Positions 1 to 11,943 of a stretch of 64,000 nt of DNA are shown piece by piece; the stretch's first letter is position 1; every line of letters begins with the position of its first letter. The position numbers and the translations under genes are program-made. This DNA is from Nephromyces sp. MM_2019. Lineage: Eukaryota; Apicomplexa; Aconoidasida; Nephromycida. The notes below the pieces were generated by a model that searched no databases, was not told where the DNA came from, and saw nothing but the letters and a program-made list of their open reading frames with translations. Location: contig JADHZB010000394.1 in assembly GCA_015657535.1 (NCBI GenBank), positions 1 through 64,000 of the forward strand. The letters are read 5' to 3'.

Positions 1-1971
1 GAGTGTACTGTATGCGTGTGTAGTGTGTTTTTATGTGTATTTGAAAAGTGAAAATTGGATTATATTAAATGTATAACAAAATTTATATTATACATATACG
101 CACATAGAATAGTTATATAGATTATATACAAAATGAAAAGTGTCATTATGTTTGTACAGTATTTGAATAATAAATATGTGTAAAGTGTGTATGTGAGAAT
201 GTGGAATATCTAACGACAGATATGTATAGGGTTAGTTTTAACAATGTATAAAACAAATATATATTTTAGATGATTATATTGAGTATTATTATATGTAACA
301 TATCGGATAGAATTGCTATGTTGTTTGAGCTATATCTATATGTTTGGGAAGTGGGTTTGACTATTCGGAAGTATTGATGTGCATGTAATCTGATGTATAT
401 GTGTTAAATTTAATGTTATGTAGTTTATAATAATATATGTGTGTATATCTGATAAAATAAGTACACATTTTAAGTAATATAATTGTGTCCAGAATAATTT
501 ATGTATTACTAAATTTATGTACTAAATAGATGTATTTATAGTAAATGTATACACTTTATCTGTTAAGAATTGCATTCAAATTGTATTAGGGTACAATTTA
601 CATATAGATGTGTATAGATAATAGAATGTGTGTAAAGTCTTATCATAGTTATATTTTAAGATATGATCTAACCGTAGTAATTTTTTTGTTTTTTCAAGGC
701 CCAAAATATCTAATTCTTCAATCTATTAAAAAATTGTAAATCAATTAAAATAGTTTATAATTATTTTTAGTATAAATAATAATGCGTAAGTAGATATAAT
801 CTATTTCTTATATACAAATATACATTTATACACATTTTGATTGTATTATTATTAATTATAATTACCTTATCAAGTTGTGACAATCTCATACTTAATACCC
901 AATCTAACATATCCTTTTTAATTTCACCTCCCATAATTTCTTTGTAATACTAGGTTTAATATTATATATGTATATAGATATTTATATTTATTTAATTATT
1001 TATTTGATTAGTATACACACATATATGTAATATAATAATATATACATACATTGAAGAAAGTAGTATTTATACACATGAAATTTAGAGGAAATACATATCT
1101 ATATTGAATATAGAGGTAGCACACACACATAAGGAATATAGCATTACTTATATGTATTGAATATAGTAGTAACACACACATATGAGATATAATAATATAC
1201 ATACATCCATAAATTATTCTGGTGTGTATAAATATCATTAAATTCTTATAAAAATGGAAATCAATCATATTTCAAACAGACCTCATAATAAGAATCATCT
1301 TGATCAGAATTTGGTTGCTAAAAATGTGTTGAAATAATATGTATATAGTCATCTATATATATGTGTATTAAGATATAACTATATATACATATTAAAATGT
1401 TATTTGAAAATATGATAAATACAATACAATCAATGCACACATTTATATATATATATATAATCAGCATACACACTCCATATAAATTCTACAATCAGAGATA
1501 TAGAGAGACTTGCTTGGATACATAAGTTCAAATGTACACATATTTTCTTGTGCATAAATATAAAAAATTACACACATATCTATATACACATCTATAAATA
1601 CATATCTGGATACACACATGTCTGAATACTCCAAATTACACACATAAATCTATATACACCTAATTATACAGACATCTATACATACCTACCTTTACACACA
1701 CTAAACTATGTACAGGCTTATATAAATATATATTTATTAATATATACATATATATATATATATATTTAGGGATATTTATTTGAATAATATAGAGCTGAAA
1801 ATGTATATACATTGAATTTTTACCTCGTTTTTTGTTGTGTGTAAGATAGCTTTATTTATTTTTCTTATTGGGCTATCAGAGTCTGTTTTTTTTAATTTTT
1901 TATATTCCTTAAAAACCAAAGATTTGATAAATTAATCAATTTATAGTTATTTATATTGCATATAGAAAATA

Positions 1972-2040
1972 TATCACACACACATACACATACAGACACA
2001 CACACATGCACACACACATACACACACACACACACATATA
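1972..2040. repeat. CA microsatellite
   Basis: Interrupted (CA)n tract with TACA variants, about 65 bases, followed by TATA-rich sequence. Purine-pyrimidine alternation throughout. Confidence 0.8.
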
Positions 2041-2948
2041 TACATACAAATATTCATACATACTCATATATATATACACAGAAGAATTATTAATCTATAA
2101 AAAAGTTGGTAAAGTGCATTAGTTTACACTTCAGGTTTGCTTATTGAGTTCAGGCTTGTATATATACATATATACATGCAAATTTATTATAACTAAAAAC
2201 CAATAAGTTTGTAATATTATACACATTTTTTATATGTATATATAAACCCTTAGAAAGCATAAGTATACATATGAACAGGTTGAGTAATTCCTTGGTAGTA
2301 ATACACAAACATTCATATATATGTATACAAAAAAAACCTATAGAAAATTCATTTAACTAGGACAAATTCATATACACACATACATACATAGAAAATACTT
2401 TTAACAGCCAAATACATACACATATCCATATATACAAACATATATATCAAAAACTCCTCTAAAAAATTAAATAAATGCACACCTCTACACATAAACAAGT
2501 ATTAAGATTATTTTTAATGACCAAATAATTACTCAGGCAAATTTATACATAAACACCTGTATAAATAATAGTTTTAACAACCAAATATATACACACACAT
2601 CTATACACCAATATCTATATACATACACCTATACACACACGCACCTTCATATGTTCATCAAGTTGATGTTTATTAATTAATTTTGTAGCTGATTTAAATG
2701 TGTTTTGATTTGTAAGTACATTTTGTTGATTATCATCTAAAACAGTTAATTTGGAGATTATATTAAATTTATTTATTATATATATTGTTTATGTATATAC
2801 TATACATATATTTATGTGTGTGTAAATTAGACATTATAAGATAATGTGTAGTATAGAATATACTTGAGAATTTATATATCAATCATACTTAAATATTATA
2901 TATATAAGTTTATAAAGTAGGTTACTTTATATTTCTTAATGATAAATG

Positions 2949-2950
<2 letters not shown>

Positions 2951-2980
<30 letters not shown>
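2951..2980. repeat. TA microsatellite
   Basis: Uninterrupted alternating AT run of about 30 bases in the low-complexity block. Confidence 0.9.
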
Positions 2981-2982
<2 letters not shown>

Positions 2983-3269
2983 TTTACAAACAGATGCACA
3001 AATAGATAAACCTATTGGTACTTATACGTATTTATACATAAGCAAATCTTCTTACATATATGCATGTTTATACACATATATATATATATTTTTACAGTCA
3101 AAAGTCTATTTACACCTATATATAATTATTCACAAGTTTATATTCAACTAAACATCTAAATACGTACCGACATGCATATATATATATATAACTACACACA
3201 TACCACTGATACACATGTATACACAATCCTATATACTTTACATATAAATACATAAACATATATATGAAT

Positions 3270-3490
3270 ATATATATACATATGTATACACACACATAAA
3301 TACACACATATATATACACACACATAAGTACACACATATATATACACACACATAAATACACACATATATATACACACACATAAATACACATATATACACA
3401 CACACATAAATACACACATATGTATACACATACATAAATACACACATGTAAATACACACATATAAATACATATATATATATATATATATA
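3270..3490. repeat. 28-bp CA/TA minisatellite
   Basis: Tandem array whose unit joins CACACACA, TAAATA, CACACA and TATATATA (28 bp). The TAAA/TAAG landmark recurs at 3297, 3325, 3353, 3381, 3407 and 3435, giving spacings of 28, 28, 28, 26 and 28. Units differ by few bases (for example TAAG for TAAA in the second). The array ends in a TA run at about 3470-3493. The overlapping minus-strand open frames are by-products of the repeat. Confidence 0.85.
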
Positions 3491-3536
3491 TATAGAAACA
3501 CATATACCTATACATATTTATACAAATAATTATAAA

Positions 3537-3641
3537 TTAACCTCTATAGTCAGTATCAGGGTTAGTAGAGTTTGGTAGAGTTTGGGTATGAGTTTCGAAT
3601 GAATTTTTGTCACTCGAAAAAAGTGTATGTTGCCCCAGAGT

Positions 3642-3681
<40 letters not shown>

Positions 3682-4085
3682 GTATTAGTGTTATTTTGTG
3701 TGTTTTCATGACTTTTCCAAGTAAGAAATTGGTGTATAGGCGGTGGGTTTGAGTTCAATACACACAAATTTTTGAGATGATTAGAGGTATTATTGCTTTC
3801 TATTAGTAATGTATTGATCTGTTGTCTATCTGTAGTTTGTGTTAGTTCATTTGTATTATATATATATGTGTGTGTAGGACTATTTGTAGCATATTCATAT
3901 TCATTATTTTTATCTGGTATTTCCGTTGTATGTGTGTGTGTGTAGGTATTAAAAACACCCTTATCCTGTATAGATTTAATTATTATCCCAAACTTATCCG
4001 TACTCTTATCTTGTTTTAAAAGTTCATAATAATAGTTAGTGAAATATTTATATTTTCCATTCATTAATATTGGGTTGTTTTCCAT
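3537..4085 (-). CDS. Hypothetical subtelomeric open frame with His-Thr microsatellite
   Basis: Frame of 183 codons from the first in-frame ATG; the frame stays open upstream, without any ATG, to about 4276 (about 245 codons in total). Unlike the surrounding low-complexity DNA, the flanks of this frame encode a mixed, hydrophilic composition rich in Asn, Thr, Lys, Gln and Glu with scattered Pro and Trp. A (GT)n tract at about 3645-3682 is read as alternating Thr-His, and two shorter Thr-His runs occur upstream. No domain is recognised. It could be a real low-complexity subtelomeric gene, the 3' exon of a gene whose 5' exon lies further right, or a decayed gene. The frame surviving the microsatellites argues weakly for coding; location and composition argue against. 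Confidence 0.3.
3645..3682. repeat. GT microsatellite
   Basis: (GT)n run of about 36 bases with one C interruption near its end. It lies inside the minus-strand open frame ending at 3537, where it encodes alternating Thr and His. Confidence 0.9.
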
Positions 4086-4461
4086 TTGTGTAAGTTGTGT
4101 GTGAAGGTGTTGAATTAATTTTTGTTGGAGTATGTACACGCACCTATGCAGTAAAATATTATTGGTTACAAATTCATTATTATTACATTCTTTAGGATGT
4201 CTATATATGTCTTGAGTTTTTCTATAGATCTCTAATAACTGATAATTTATACATAAGACATATTTGATATATAAGATGTGTGTGTGTTATGTCAATGTAT
4301 AAGTGTGTATGTATGTTGAGTGATTTGTTTGAGTAATTGGCTTGTATTTTGTGAGTATTTTTGAGTATGTGTGTATAAATATAATATATTGTAAGTATAA
4401 TATGCTTCATTGTATGATATCGTGGATATTGATTGTTATATATAATAATATTTGGTTATAG

Positions 4462-4493
<32 letters not shown>

Positions 4494-4858
4494 CATATGT
4501 ATAAGTAATATAATTCTCTATTGTATACCATAATTTGTGAGAAAAATATATGAATAAACATTTATAAAAGCATAAAGTGATGTTATTTAAATAGGATGCA
4601 AAAATCAAGTTTGAGGTATTTGATATAATTTTGACTCATTTTGAGATTATATCAAATGTATTTAAAAATATCTACATGTTTCTACCAAATGAAACGCGAT
4701 CATTTCTATACTTATATATTTACATACATAAATATATAGTTACATAACTAATTTACAAAAACTTATGCAAATACATATACATCTTCATATACATTTACAT
4801 ATATAAGTACATAAATATATGCACATATGAATATATATATATATAAACACATACATAT
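4086..4858. other. AT-rich spacer with strand-composition switch
   Basis: GT-rich on the plus strand to about 4,440, a TA run near 4,460-4,482, then CA/TA-rich plus-strand sequence from about 4,680. No gene supported. Confidence 0.5.
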
Positions 4859-4922
4859 ACACACATTTAAATATACACACATTTATATATACACACATTC
4901 ATATATACACACATTCATATAT
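4859..4922. repeat. 16-bp tandem repeat, four copies
   Basis: Four consecutive 16-base units of the form ACACACATTCATATAT at 4859, 4875, 4891 and 4907. The last two are identical and the first two differ at one or two positions. Confidence 0.85.
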
Positions 4923-5079
4923 TCTCATATACATATTCACGTATATATACCCACATATATTCAAACATATACATATATGCTTGTGAATGTATAAAAACAA
5001 ATACATATTGAATATATAAACATATATAGAAACATATATATATATTTATGAATGCTTACACATATCTACACATAAGAAA

Positions 5080-5100
5080 AAGAGGACATGATGTCCTCTT
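5080..5100. repeat. Perfect inverted repeat (9-bp arms, 3-base loop)
   Basis: Arms AAGAGGACA (5080-5088) and TGTCCTCTT (5092-5100) are perfect complements around a TGA loop. It is GC-richer than its surroundings and sits where CA/TA repeats give way to ordinary AT-rich sequence. Could form a small hairpin; function unknown. Confidence 0.7.
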
Positions 5101-6585
5101 ATTTTAACATAGTGTAAAGGGGCTTATTGTCAAATATAAATAAACTTACTAAATACAACTTTTCTTCAATTTTATTTGAATTTCCACTTCCCCCATTATA
5201 AATATTTTCTGCTAATTCTTTCAACATTTTATTTCCCGGATAAATAGACTATAATTTCTTTTTATATTATACCTTTATTTGCTTCACATTGTCATATTTT
5301 CATGATTTGACATAAAAAAAATTTCAATGTTGTGTTCAATTAATATATATATATATATATATATATTCATTCTAGTTTATAATTTTTTGAGAGAAATTAT
5401 TGGCCTTCAACATTCATTAAATTTTTATGAAGATGCGTGTTCGTGTTGTTATAATAATTTACCTAAATCGATTTAATTAAATCACAAAAAAGTACACATA
5501 ATTAAATTATATATACATATATATATGTTCAAGTCATTTGTTTACATATTTACAATATTAAATTCTAATTGTTGAATGTTACATCTTATTACAATATTTA
5601 ATCCTAATACTTGTTATCTAATTTAATAAACATATTTTTATTTTTATTTATTAATCACATATATATATATCTAAGTCTAAGATGTATATCTATATAAATA
5701 TAATTAAAAGTAGATTCCAAAGTATTCTTAATAATTAATCACATATGTTTGGTAAATCCTGTAAATCAGACATAGTTAACATTAAAATAATAATAATAAA
5801 ATTATTTGGTATGTCATTATTTGTTTAACCTTTAATACCATGAGTTTCATATTATTTGACAAATTATAATTCCATTGAAAATATTCAATCAATATATTCC
5901 TTGGATATATTTCTAAATCTCTGTATGTTAGTATATATTATTATATTAAAATACCTTTAAATAAGTATGTTATATAATTCTTCAAATTGTTTTTAGATAT
6001 ATCAATGATTTAAATTTTTTAAATCTCTATGATTTCTTATTAAATTATAAATTTTTTATAAAGAATTGTAAGGTTTATAATATATAAAAAAGCAAGTTGT
6101 AATATAAATGATCTTATCATTTACATATTATCATAGTTGGATATAAACGAAGATGTACTTAAATATACTCGTCAAATTAATAGGATTTTACTTGAAATTA
6201 GGTTTTATTTGTAGTGTAATTTCTTACAAGTTGATTCATACAAAAGTATTGAGCTTTTGCAGTGAGCCGGATAATAAGTATATTGCACCGTACATAACTT
6301 TTTTTCCTGCCCCAAATCAATTTATCACACTTTGCGCGTGTGGGTGCTTTTGCATCTAATTATTTTATCAACAAACATATACAGTTGGTTATCCTAACAC
6401 CTATTGTGAAGCTTTCACCCTCTTCTTTATTTATTGATCACTAATTCCAAACTTTTAGAAAAAAACGTTTAATTTGAATTTATGAACTATTATTAATTTG
6501 TTGTTATCAAATTTAAAGTATTTATATCAAGGAGAAAAGTTATCATTGTGTAACAACTTTCTTATAAGTGACAAGATCCGCAACA
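5101..6585. other. AT-rich intergenic region
   Basis: No supported gene. Contains a TA run at about 5,345-5,367. A 68-codon plus-strand frame at 6153-6359 has no recognisable domain and its composition fits chance. The 3' part is presumably the promoter of the dehydrogenase starting at 6586. Confidence 0.5.
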
Positions 6586-9155
6586 ATGCAGAAAGCTCTA
6601 GCAGGAGTTACAAAAATAGGTTCGTCCAAAAATTCATAATTTTCAATAAATAGAGAGAATGTTTCTGATTTGGAATAGAAGCTTCGCCTCTTTATTTTAA
6701 AGCGAGATTGAGATACTTTGAATATCAGCTTGAAAGCATATCTGCTTCAAATTTTCTTGTTAACAGTAGCGTCACCATAACGCTATTAAGAAATCCATTA
6801 TGAATTTTTATATATTTCTGCCTAAAGTAATAACTTTGATCAATTTACATAATAGAAAGCCTTTAAATTTTTAATTTTGTTCTCTTGGACTATGCGAGTA
6901 ACTAAATTAGTCATAAATTTCAGAAATTTCAAACAATTGGAATCAAAATGAAGCTTTTTTATATCTTATACAAAGTAGCACTTGAAAGACTGATAAATTC
7001 AGTAGAAAATTATTCCTATAATTGAAATCATATTTGTTCCTATTGGCTAATTTTTTCCAACATTCATAAATTACACATTACCAAACATCTAAGTCAAAGA
7101 GGATGAAAATAGATGGGAATCTTAGAATATGTATATATATTTTAATTTGTTTCCAATATTAGGCTGGATTGGAACAGGAAATATGGGCTATTGGATGTGT
7201 TATCATTGCTTACAGAAAGGATACCAAGCTACTGTTTACAAGTTCGTATTATAAACATTATATATATTTTTGTTTTTAACTTGCACACTTAAAAGAAAAA
7301 AAAAATTTATTTAATTAAAACTGAGTGCCCTTGTAGTTCCCTTAGAACTAAGCTATAGATCTTAATAAACTTTTTTTATCACTCATCACCTCACAATTCC
7401 CTTTTCACATAGCCGAAGCCCTTCACGAAGCCAACCTTTGACAAAATATGGTGCAAAACTTGCAACAAATCCTCAAGAGGTAGCAGAAAATTCAGATATT
7501 GTTTTTACTATCGTTGGTCACCCTTCAGATGTTAAGGAAGTTATAGGTATATATTATTTACAATGATTTAAGAGCTATATTTTTTAAATCCCTATTATTT
7601 TATAAATTCAAGAAGCGAAAAACATATTATTATCATTTGTATGCCTATACAATCAAATTTCAACTATGTTTAAGACATGAGCTAAAATCTATAACTTTTA
7701 TAATCAAAACCCAGATTTTGCATTTTTGACTTACTTATCCTAAAGTCATACTACTTTTTAAAAAATTTTTTTCATATAAAAGCTGGTAATAATGGAGTTT
7801 TATCTGGCTTTAAAAGTGGTGGGATTATCGTCGACATGACCACCAGTGAACCAAAACTTGCAGAAGATCTCACAAGCTTAGCAAAAGGAAAAAATATTCA
7901 CTTATTGGATGCTCCAGTTTCGGGTGGTAAGTTTAGCCAATACATCATTTAGTTATGTTAACATTTCAGACAAAATAAACTTAAAACTAATTACTTCTAA
8001 TATGAATCACAAATTTCTACGAGAACTTTTGATTATATTCAACATCTTATTTACATAGTTACTACAATTATTATTTTTATATAAGATTTATCAGAATTCC
8101 TTGTATTTGATAATATTACTGTTGATTACCCTTCAATAGGTGAAGCTGGAGCTAAAAACGCAGCTTTAACCTTTATGACAGGAGGAGAAAAGCACATATT
8201 TGACTTTGTATATCCTTTATTTGAATGTATGGGCAAATCAGTTAATTACATGGGACCCGCGGGAATGGGTATGCCACCTATATTATAAGTTTATAGTTAA
8301 TTTGACCCTTTTAATAATAATATCGATTTTAAATTAGGCCAGCACACTAAGGCTACAAATCAGATTCTTGTGGCATGCGGTTTGATTGGAATAGTAGAAT
8401 GTAGGTCTTTGTTATTTATCTTAATTGAAATATCTATTTATAAGCTTACAATCTTTATTACCATAGCATTACTTTATGCTAAAAAAGCGGGATTAAATCT
8501 TGAGCAAGTCATATCAACTCTTGCCCCTGGCGCTGCTGGTAGTTGGTAAGATTCGTATAACACAAATGTAACCTGAATTTGTTTATAAGAAATTATGAAT
8601 TATATTTTAGTGCCCTATAACAAAATTTACTATAATAATACTACCGATTCTCAAAGATTTTTTAGCTTTTTATTGCATATAATTTACATTGTTTTGAAAT
8701 CTTATATGACTTAAGATTTTGTTAGTCTCACTACACACTAGAAAATCTAATCTGTTTATCGTACTAATATAAATATTCACAGGGGATGGAATATGTATGG
8801 ACCAAAAATAATAAATAGAGACTTCAAACCTGGCTTTATCGTTGAACACTTTATTAAAGACTTGGGTATTGTACTCAATGAAGCAAGGAATATGAACCTT
8901 TGCTTACCAGGTATACTTTAACATAGTTTTATAACCAAGATTTGACTATAAAACGAACACTATTTATCGCTCATAGATAAAACTCATAACTCGATTGCTT
9001 ATATAATTCATATTACTAATTCCTTACTCACACAACTTTTAGGTCTCTCCCTAGCCAATTCGCTCTATCATGCTGTAAGAGCCCATGGACATGGAGCTGA
9101 CTGTGTTAATGCACTCACAATTGCTCTTGAGAAATTAAACAACATGCATGAGTAG
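6586..9155 (+). CDS. 3-hydroxyisobutyrate dehydrogenase family protein (beta-hydroxyacid dehydrogenase)
   Basis: Predicted NAD(P)-dependent beta-hydroxyacid dehydrogenase. Nine exons assembled from splice signals: 6586-6619, 7163-7241, 7413-7546, 7783-7926, 8140-8268, 8338-8400, 8467-8545, 8783-8910 and 9043-9155. They sum to 903 bases, exactly 301 codons, giving 300 residues, typical of the family. Visible motifs in order are an N-terminal Rossmann loop [12 protein letters not shown], the substrate-binding [12 protein letters not shown] carrying the expected catalytic Lys with the Asn four residues on, PGAAGSW, and a helical C-terminus. Family members oxidise 3-hydroxyisobutyrate in valine breakdown or reduce related semialdehydes; the sequence alone does not fix the substrate. 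Only a short stretch precedes the Rossmann loop, so no obvious mitochondrial presequence is seen. Confidence 0.9.
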
Positions 9156-10071
9156 ATTTCTTCTTGATATTGAATATTAAGTATCTTTTAGCATAGGATT
9201 GCTAAGTTCCTTTGCTCTTAATGCACTTGTAAGATTTTTCATATTATGCTTTATGGATTTGAAGACTATATTGAATCGCAACTGAATACCCAACTGACAT
9301 ACTGCTCCGTTATATAATAATTGAACAAATAATTAATCTAAACAAACTCAACTTTGATATAATAATTTGTATTTCTCAAGCACATCTGCACAAGTCTTAA
9401 CTATTTTAATAATTTATAAAAAAATTATTACAGAAACTAGCTTAAAATTTGTCAAACTTCATTATTCAAACTAAAAAGATAGTACCTGTACGCAAATTCC
9501 TCTTTTTGACATGCAATTAAGCTTTTCTAAATCATAATCATTATATTGACATAACAAAAGATAAGTTTCTTTGCCTGAAAATGTTATTATATTTATTATT
9601 TAATATTTATATATAAAAATTACAACATTTACAAACTCAAGAAACTGTAATAAAAATTCAAGTTATGACTTTCCGTTGCTAGAATACACTAAAATCATCT
9701 CAACAATATACTATATACATTATTGAAATTAAAGCCTTTTACTTAAATTTGTAAATTTGTCAGCAGAGATCGTTTCTATATTAGTAAAAGCAATCAAGTA
9801 AAATGATTCACAATCAACTATCAAGATATTTCATAATTTAAAGGAAACTTAAACACAGAAACTTTCATTTAATTTTTTTTTAATTTTGTAATAATGGGTA
9901 TTTATATTAGACTTAGGTCTATGGATTCAAATTTAAATGCTTTTAATTTGTACTAAATCAAGATTCAAGATTAACTTATTGGAGTAACAGTACAGTTTAC
10001 TTTTTTATACCTTAATATTAACTTAAGTACAATTGTAGTTATATGGATTTAGAAAAATTTAATTATCAGAC
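9156..10071. other. Intergenic spacer
   Basis: About 0.9 kb of AT-rich sequence between two plus-strand genes. No coding signal or RNA gene identified; a weak U5-like word near 9731 is rejected separately. Confidence 0.5.
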
Positions 10072-10722
10072 ATGAATGAATCGGCAACTGCAAATTTTGA
10101 TAAAAAATATCTATATGCACTTAATACTTGTGCTTATATTCAGATTATAATTGGAGTACTTTACATATCAACTCCACATCCTTTAACTGGACTTGTAAAT
10201 TTTCTTTTATTTTTTTTAATAAGGTTAAATTCTTCAAATCAATACAAAGTTTGCTACCTAACTTTCTGCTTCCTAATTTCATTCTTGAGCTTAGCAGCTA
10301 CATGTACAATTGTTGCTAAGCTAACTGGGCCATATGGACTTGCTAGCTTGAAACCAGAATTCTATTGGAGGGCTAATTCACTAGGTTATGGCTCAGATGG
10401 CTTTTCAAGTTATCGTCTGCTAAGGGATCCATCAATACATGAATTAGACAAAGGAATTAGAATGCCTGAACAATGGCAGATTTCACTCGAATTTGCACTT
10501 GATTGTTTAAACCCACTGTCTTGGATATTCGGGGCATGGGTTTCTTGGAGAATATACAAGGTCTTTAGAGATGAATATGTTCCTGAATCTGATCCACTGT
10601 TGTTTGGAAGTTATTTAACTACTGATGAGATCAATATAAACCCTATACCAGAAACTCAAGATTCGAGTTTTAAGCCATTCGAAGGAACGGGGATCAAATT
10701 GAATGGGGAAAAGGTAGATTAA
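10072..10722 (+). CDS. Hypothetical multi-pass membrane protein
   Basis: Single-exon frame of 216 residues starting at the first ATG. Three to four hydrophobic segments are visible at about residues 18-33, 37-50, 60-82 and 148-165, separated by a polar loop (about 88-145) rich in Tyr, Arg and Gly that probably lies outside the bilayer. The C-terminal ~50 residues are acidic and Pro-containing and look cytosolic and disordered. No signal peptide is obvious before the first segment. I do not recognise the family and see no catalytic motif. Clean start and stop, full-length openness and non-repetitive composition support a real gene. Confidence 0.7.
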   Translation: MNESATANFDKKYLYALNTCAYIQIIIGVLYISTPHPLTGLVNFLLFFLIRLNSSNQYKVCYLTFCFLISFLSLAATCTIVAKLTGPYGLASLKPEFYWRANSLGYGSDGFSSYRLLRDPSIHELDKGIRMPEQWQISLEFALDCLNPLSWIFGAWVSWRIYKVFRDEYVPESDPLLFGSYLTTDEININPIPETQDSSFKPFEGTGIKLNGEKVD

Positions 10723-11943
10723 ATTTGGTGTAATTATAAATGTGATTTGAATTAATAAACTCCGTTAAAATCTTAGACTAGAAAGAAAAGTTTCAACTTT
10801 CTTTTTCACAATAATGGTGGAGTTGCTCAGGCAAGAAATATATAATCGTGTATCTTAAAATATTTGATAATAAAAAAGCCACAACATGTATATCTTACTT
10901 TTGGCATATTTTCAAGAATTTGAAAGGAAATAAAATTGGAGTATTTGTGATCACAACCATGTTAAAATGCCGCTTGTAATTTTTAAATCATAATAGAGAT
11001 TTCAACAAGGCAAAATAATCAGCAGACGTATAATTTTATCTCAATTTAGTAAAAATTTCTGACTATTACAATTCTATTCAATCTTTACTGAGATTATTCT
11101 AATCTTAAGTTTCCAATTAATGAAAATTATTATGAAATTTTGACGATACTATCGAATAGGAATTTACTTGATGAGATTTTTATTATCAACATTGTTAAAC
11201 TAAACAAAAACAAGTTACTTTTGTTATCTTTTTTATTTACATGGGATTTTGATATAATTGTTTATCAGGGCGTAATGTCTCTAACATACACTAATAGGGT
11301 TACTGGTTATTACTCAAAAATTAAGCTTATCGTGACATATTTTGTAAGTATACAAGCTTAAGTATCATTTTAGTACAGATCTAGGAATAAAAATTTCTAC
11401 ACTTTCGATCCAGGATTGCAAGCTTATGAATTGAAGTTAACACATTGCTTAGAGCTATTATATAGGTTGTGCATTAGTTAATTATAATTGACATAGCTTC
11501 TGGTACAGGGAATAACAAAGTGATTAAAAAAAAAGTTGACAAACTAGCATCAAACGAAATCCAGAGGGTGACAAGCTAACAATTGTTTAGTAGCAATTTA
11601 GATTATGTCACAACAATATTGCTATAACTCAGCTTAATGAATTATTAATAAGGTAGATTTATATATAAACAAGGTAGAATTTGTCAGCTTCTTTTTTCAT
11701 TCTTCATTGACTCCAAGGTTTTAAAATCCTCAACCAAAACTGAGTTAAACTTTTAAATACACCTATGCATTAAGTTAGAGTTTTTAAACCAATGTCTATT
11801 CATTTTTAATTATTTTAAGTTCAAGTTTAAATATTTATCTATAACCCGGTTGAATGATACTTATTGACAACCTGGGAAGCTAAATTTTTTTTTTAATTTT
11901 CAAATTTTGTACTAAAACCTACACTTCATTCACCTAATTCACC
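10723..11943. other. Intergenic spacer
   Basis: About 1.2 kb, AT-rich. A 73-codon plus-strand frame (11140-11361) has no recognisable features and is treated as chance. Presumed promoter of SNU13 at its right end. Confidence 0.5.

Larger units (their letters stand above)
1..3536. repeat. Subtelomere-like low-complexity block
   Basis: About 3.5 kb dominated by TA, CA and TG dinucleotides with almost no complex sequence. Short open frames here on either strand are made of Tyr, Ile, Cys, Val, Met and His, which is what TATA/CACA sequence encodes, so I do not call genes. The first ~660 bases are GT-rich on the plus strand; from about 1,000 to 3,540 the plus strand is CA-rich. A degenerate ~53-bp duplication is visible around 1102-1190 (the word TATTGAATATAG recurs at 1102 and 1155, each followed by a CACACA run). 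No canonical telomere repeat is present. Subtelomeric location is an inference from composition and from lying beside normal gene space. Confidence 0.6.

Noticed and set aside
1..700. Telomere at the left end
   Set aside because: GT-rich, but no tandem TTTAGGG/TTAGGG-type unit is present.
1008..1643. Minus-strand open frames (86 and 60 codons) in the low-complexity block
   Set aside because: Composition is Tyr/Ile/Cys/Met/Val from TATA/CACA repeats; no start context or domain.
2939..3515. Overlapping open frames over the 28-bp repeat (70-113 codons)
   Set aside because: They are the repeat read in several frames; all three minus-strand frames being open shows this is not coding constraint.
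6153..6359. 68-codon plus-strand frame
   Set aside because: Short, hydrophobic, no domain or splice context; chance in AT-rich DNA.
9731..9745. U5 snRNA loop-like word (GCCTTTTACTTAAA)
   Set aside because: One base off the invariant loop, no supporting stem and no Sm site found nearby.
11140..11361. 73-codon plus-strand frame
   Set aside because: No motif, biased to Ile/Leu/Asn; looks random.
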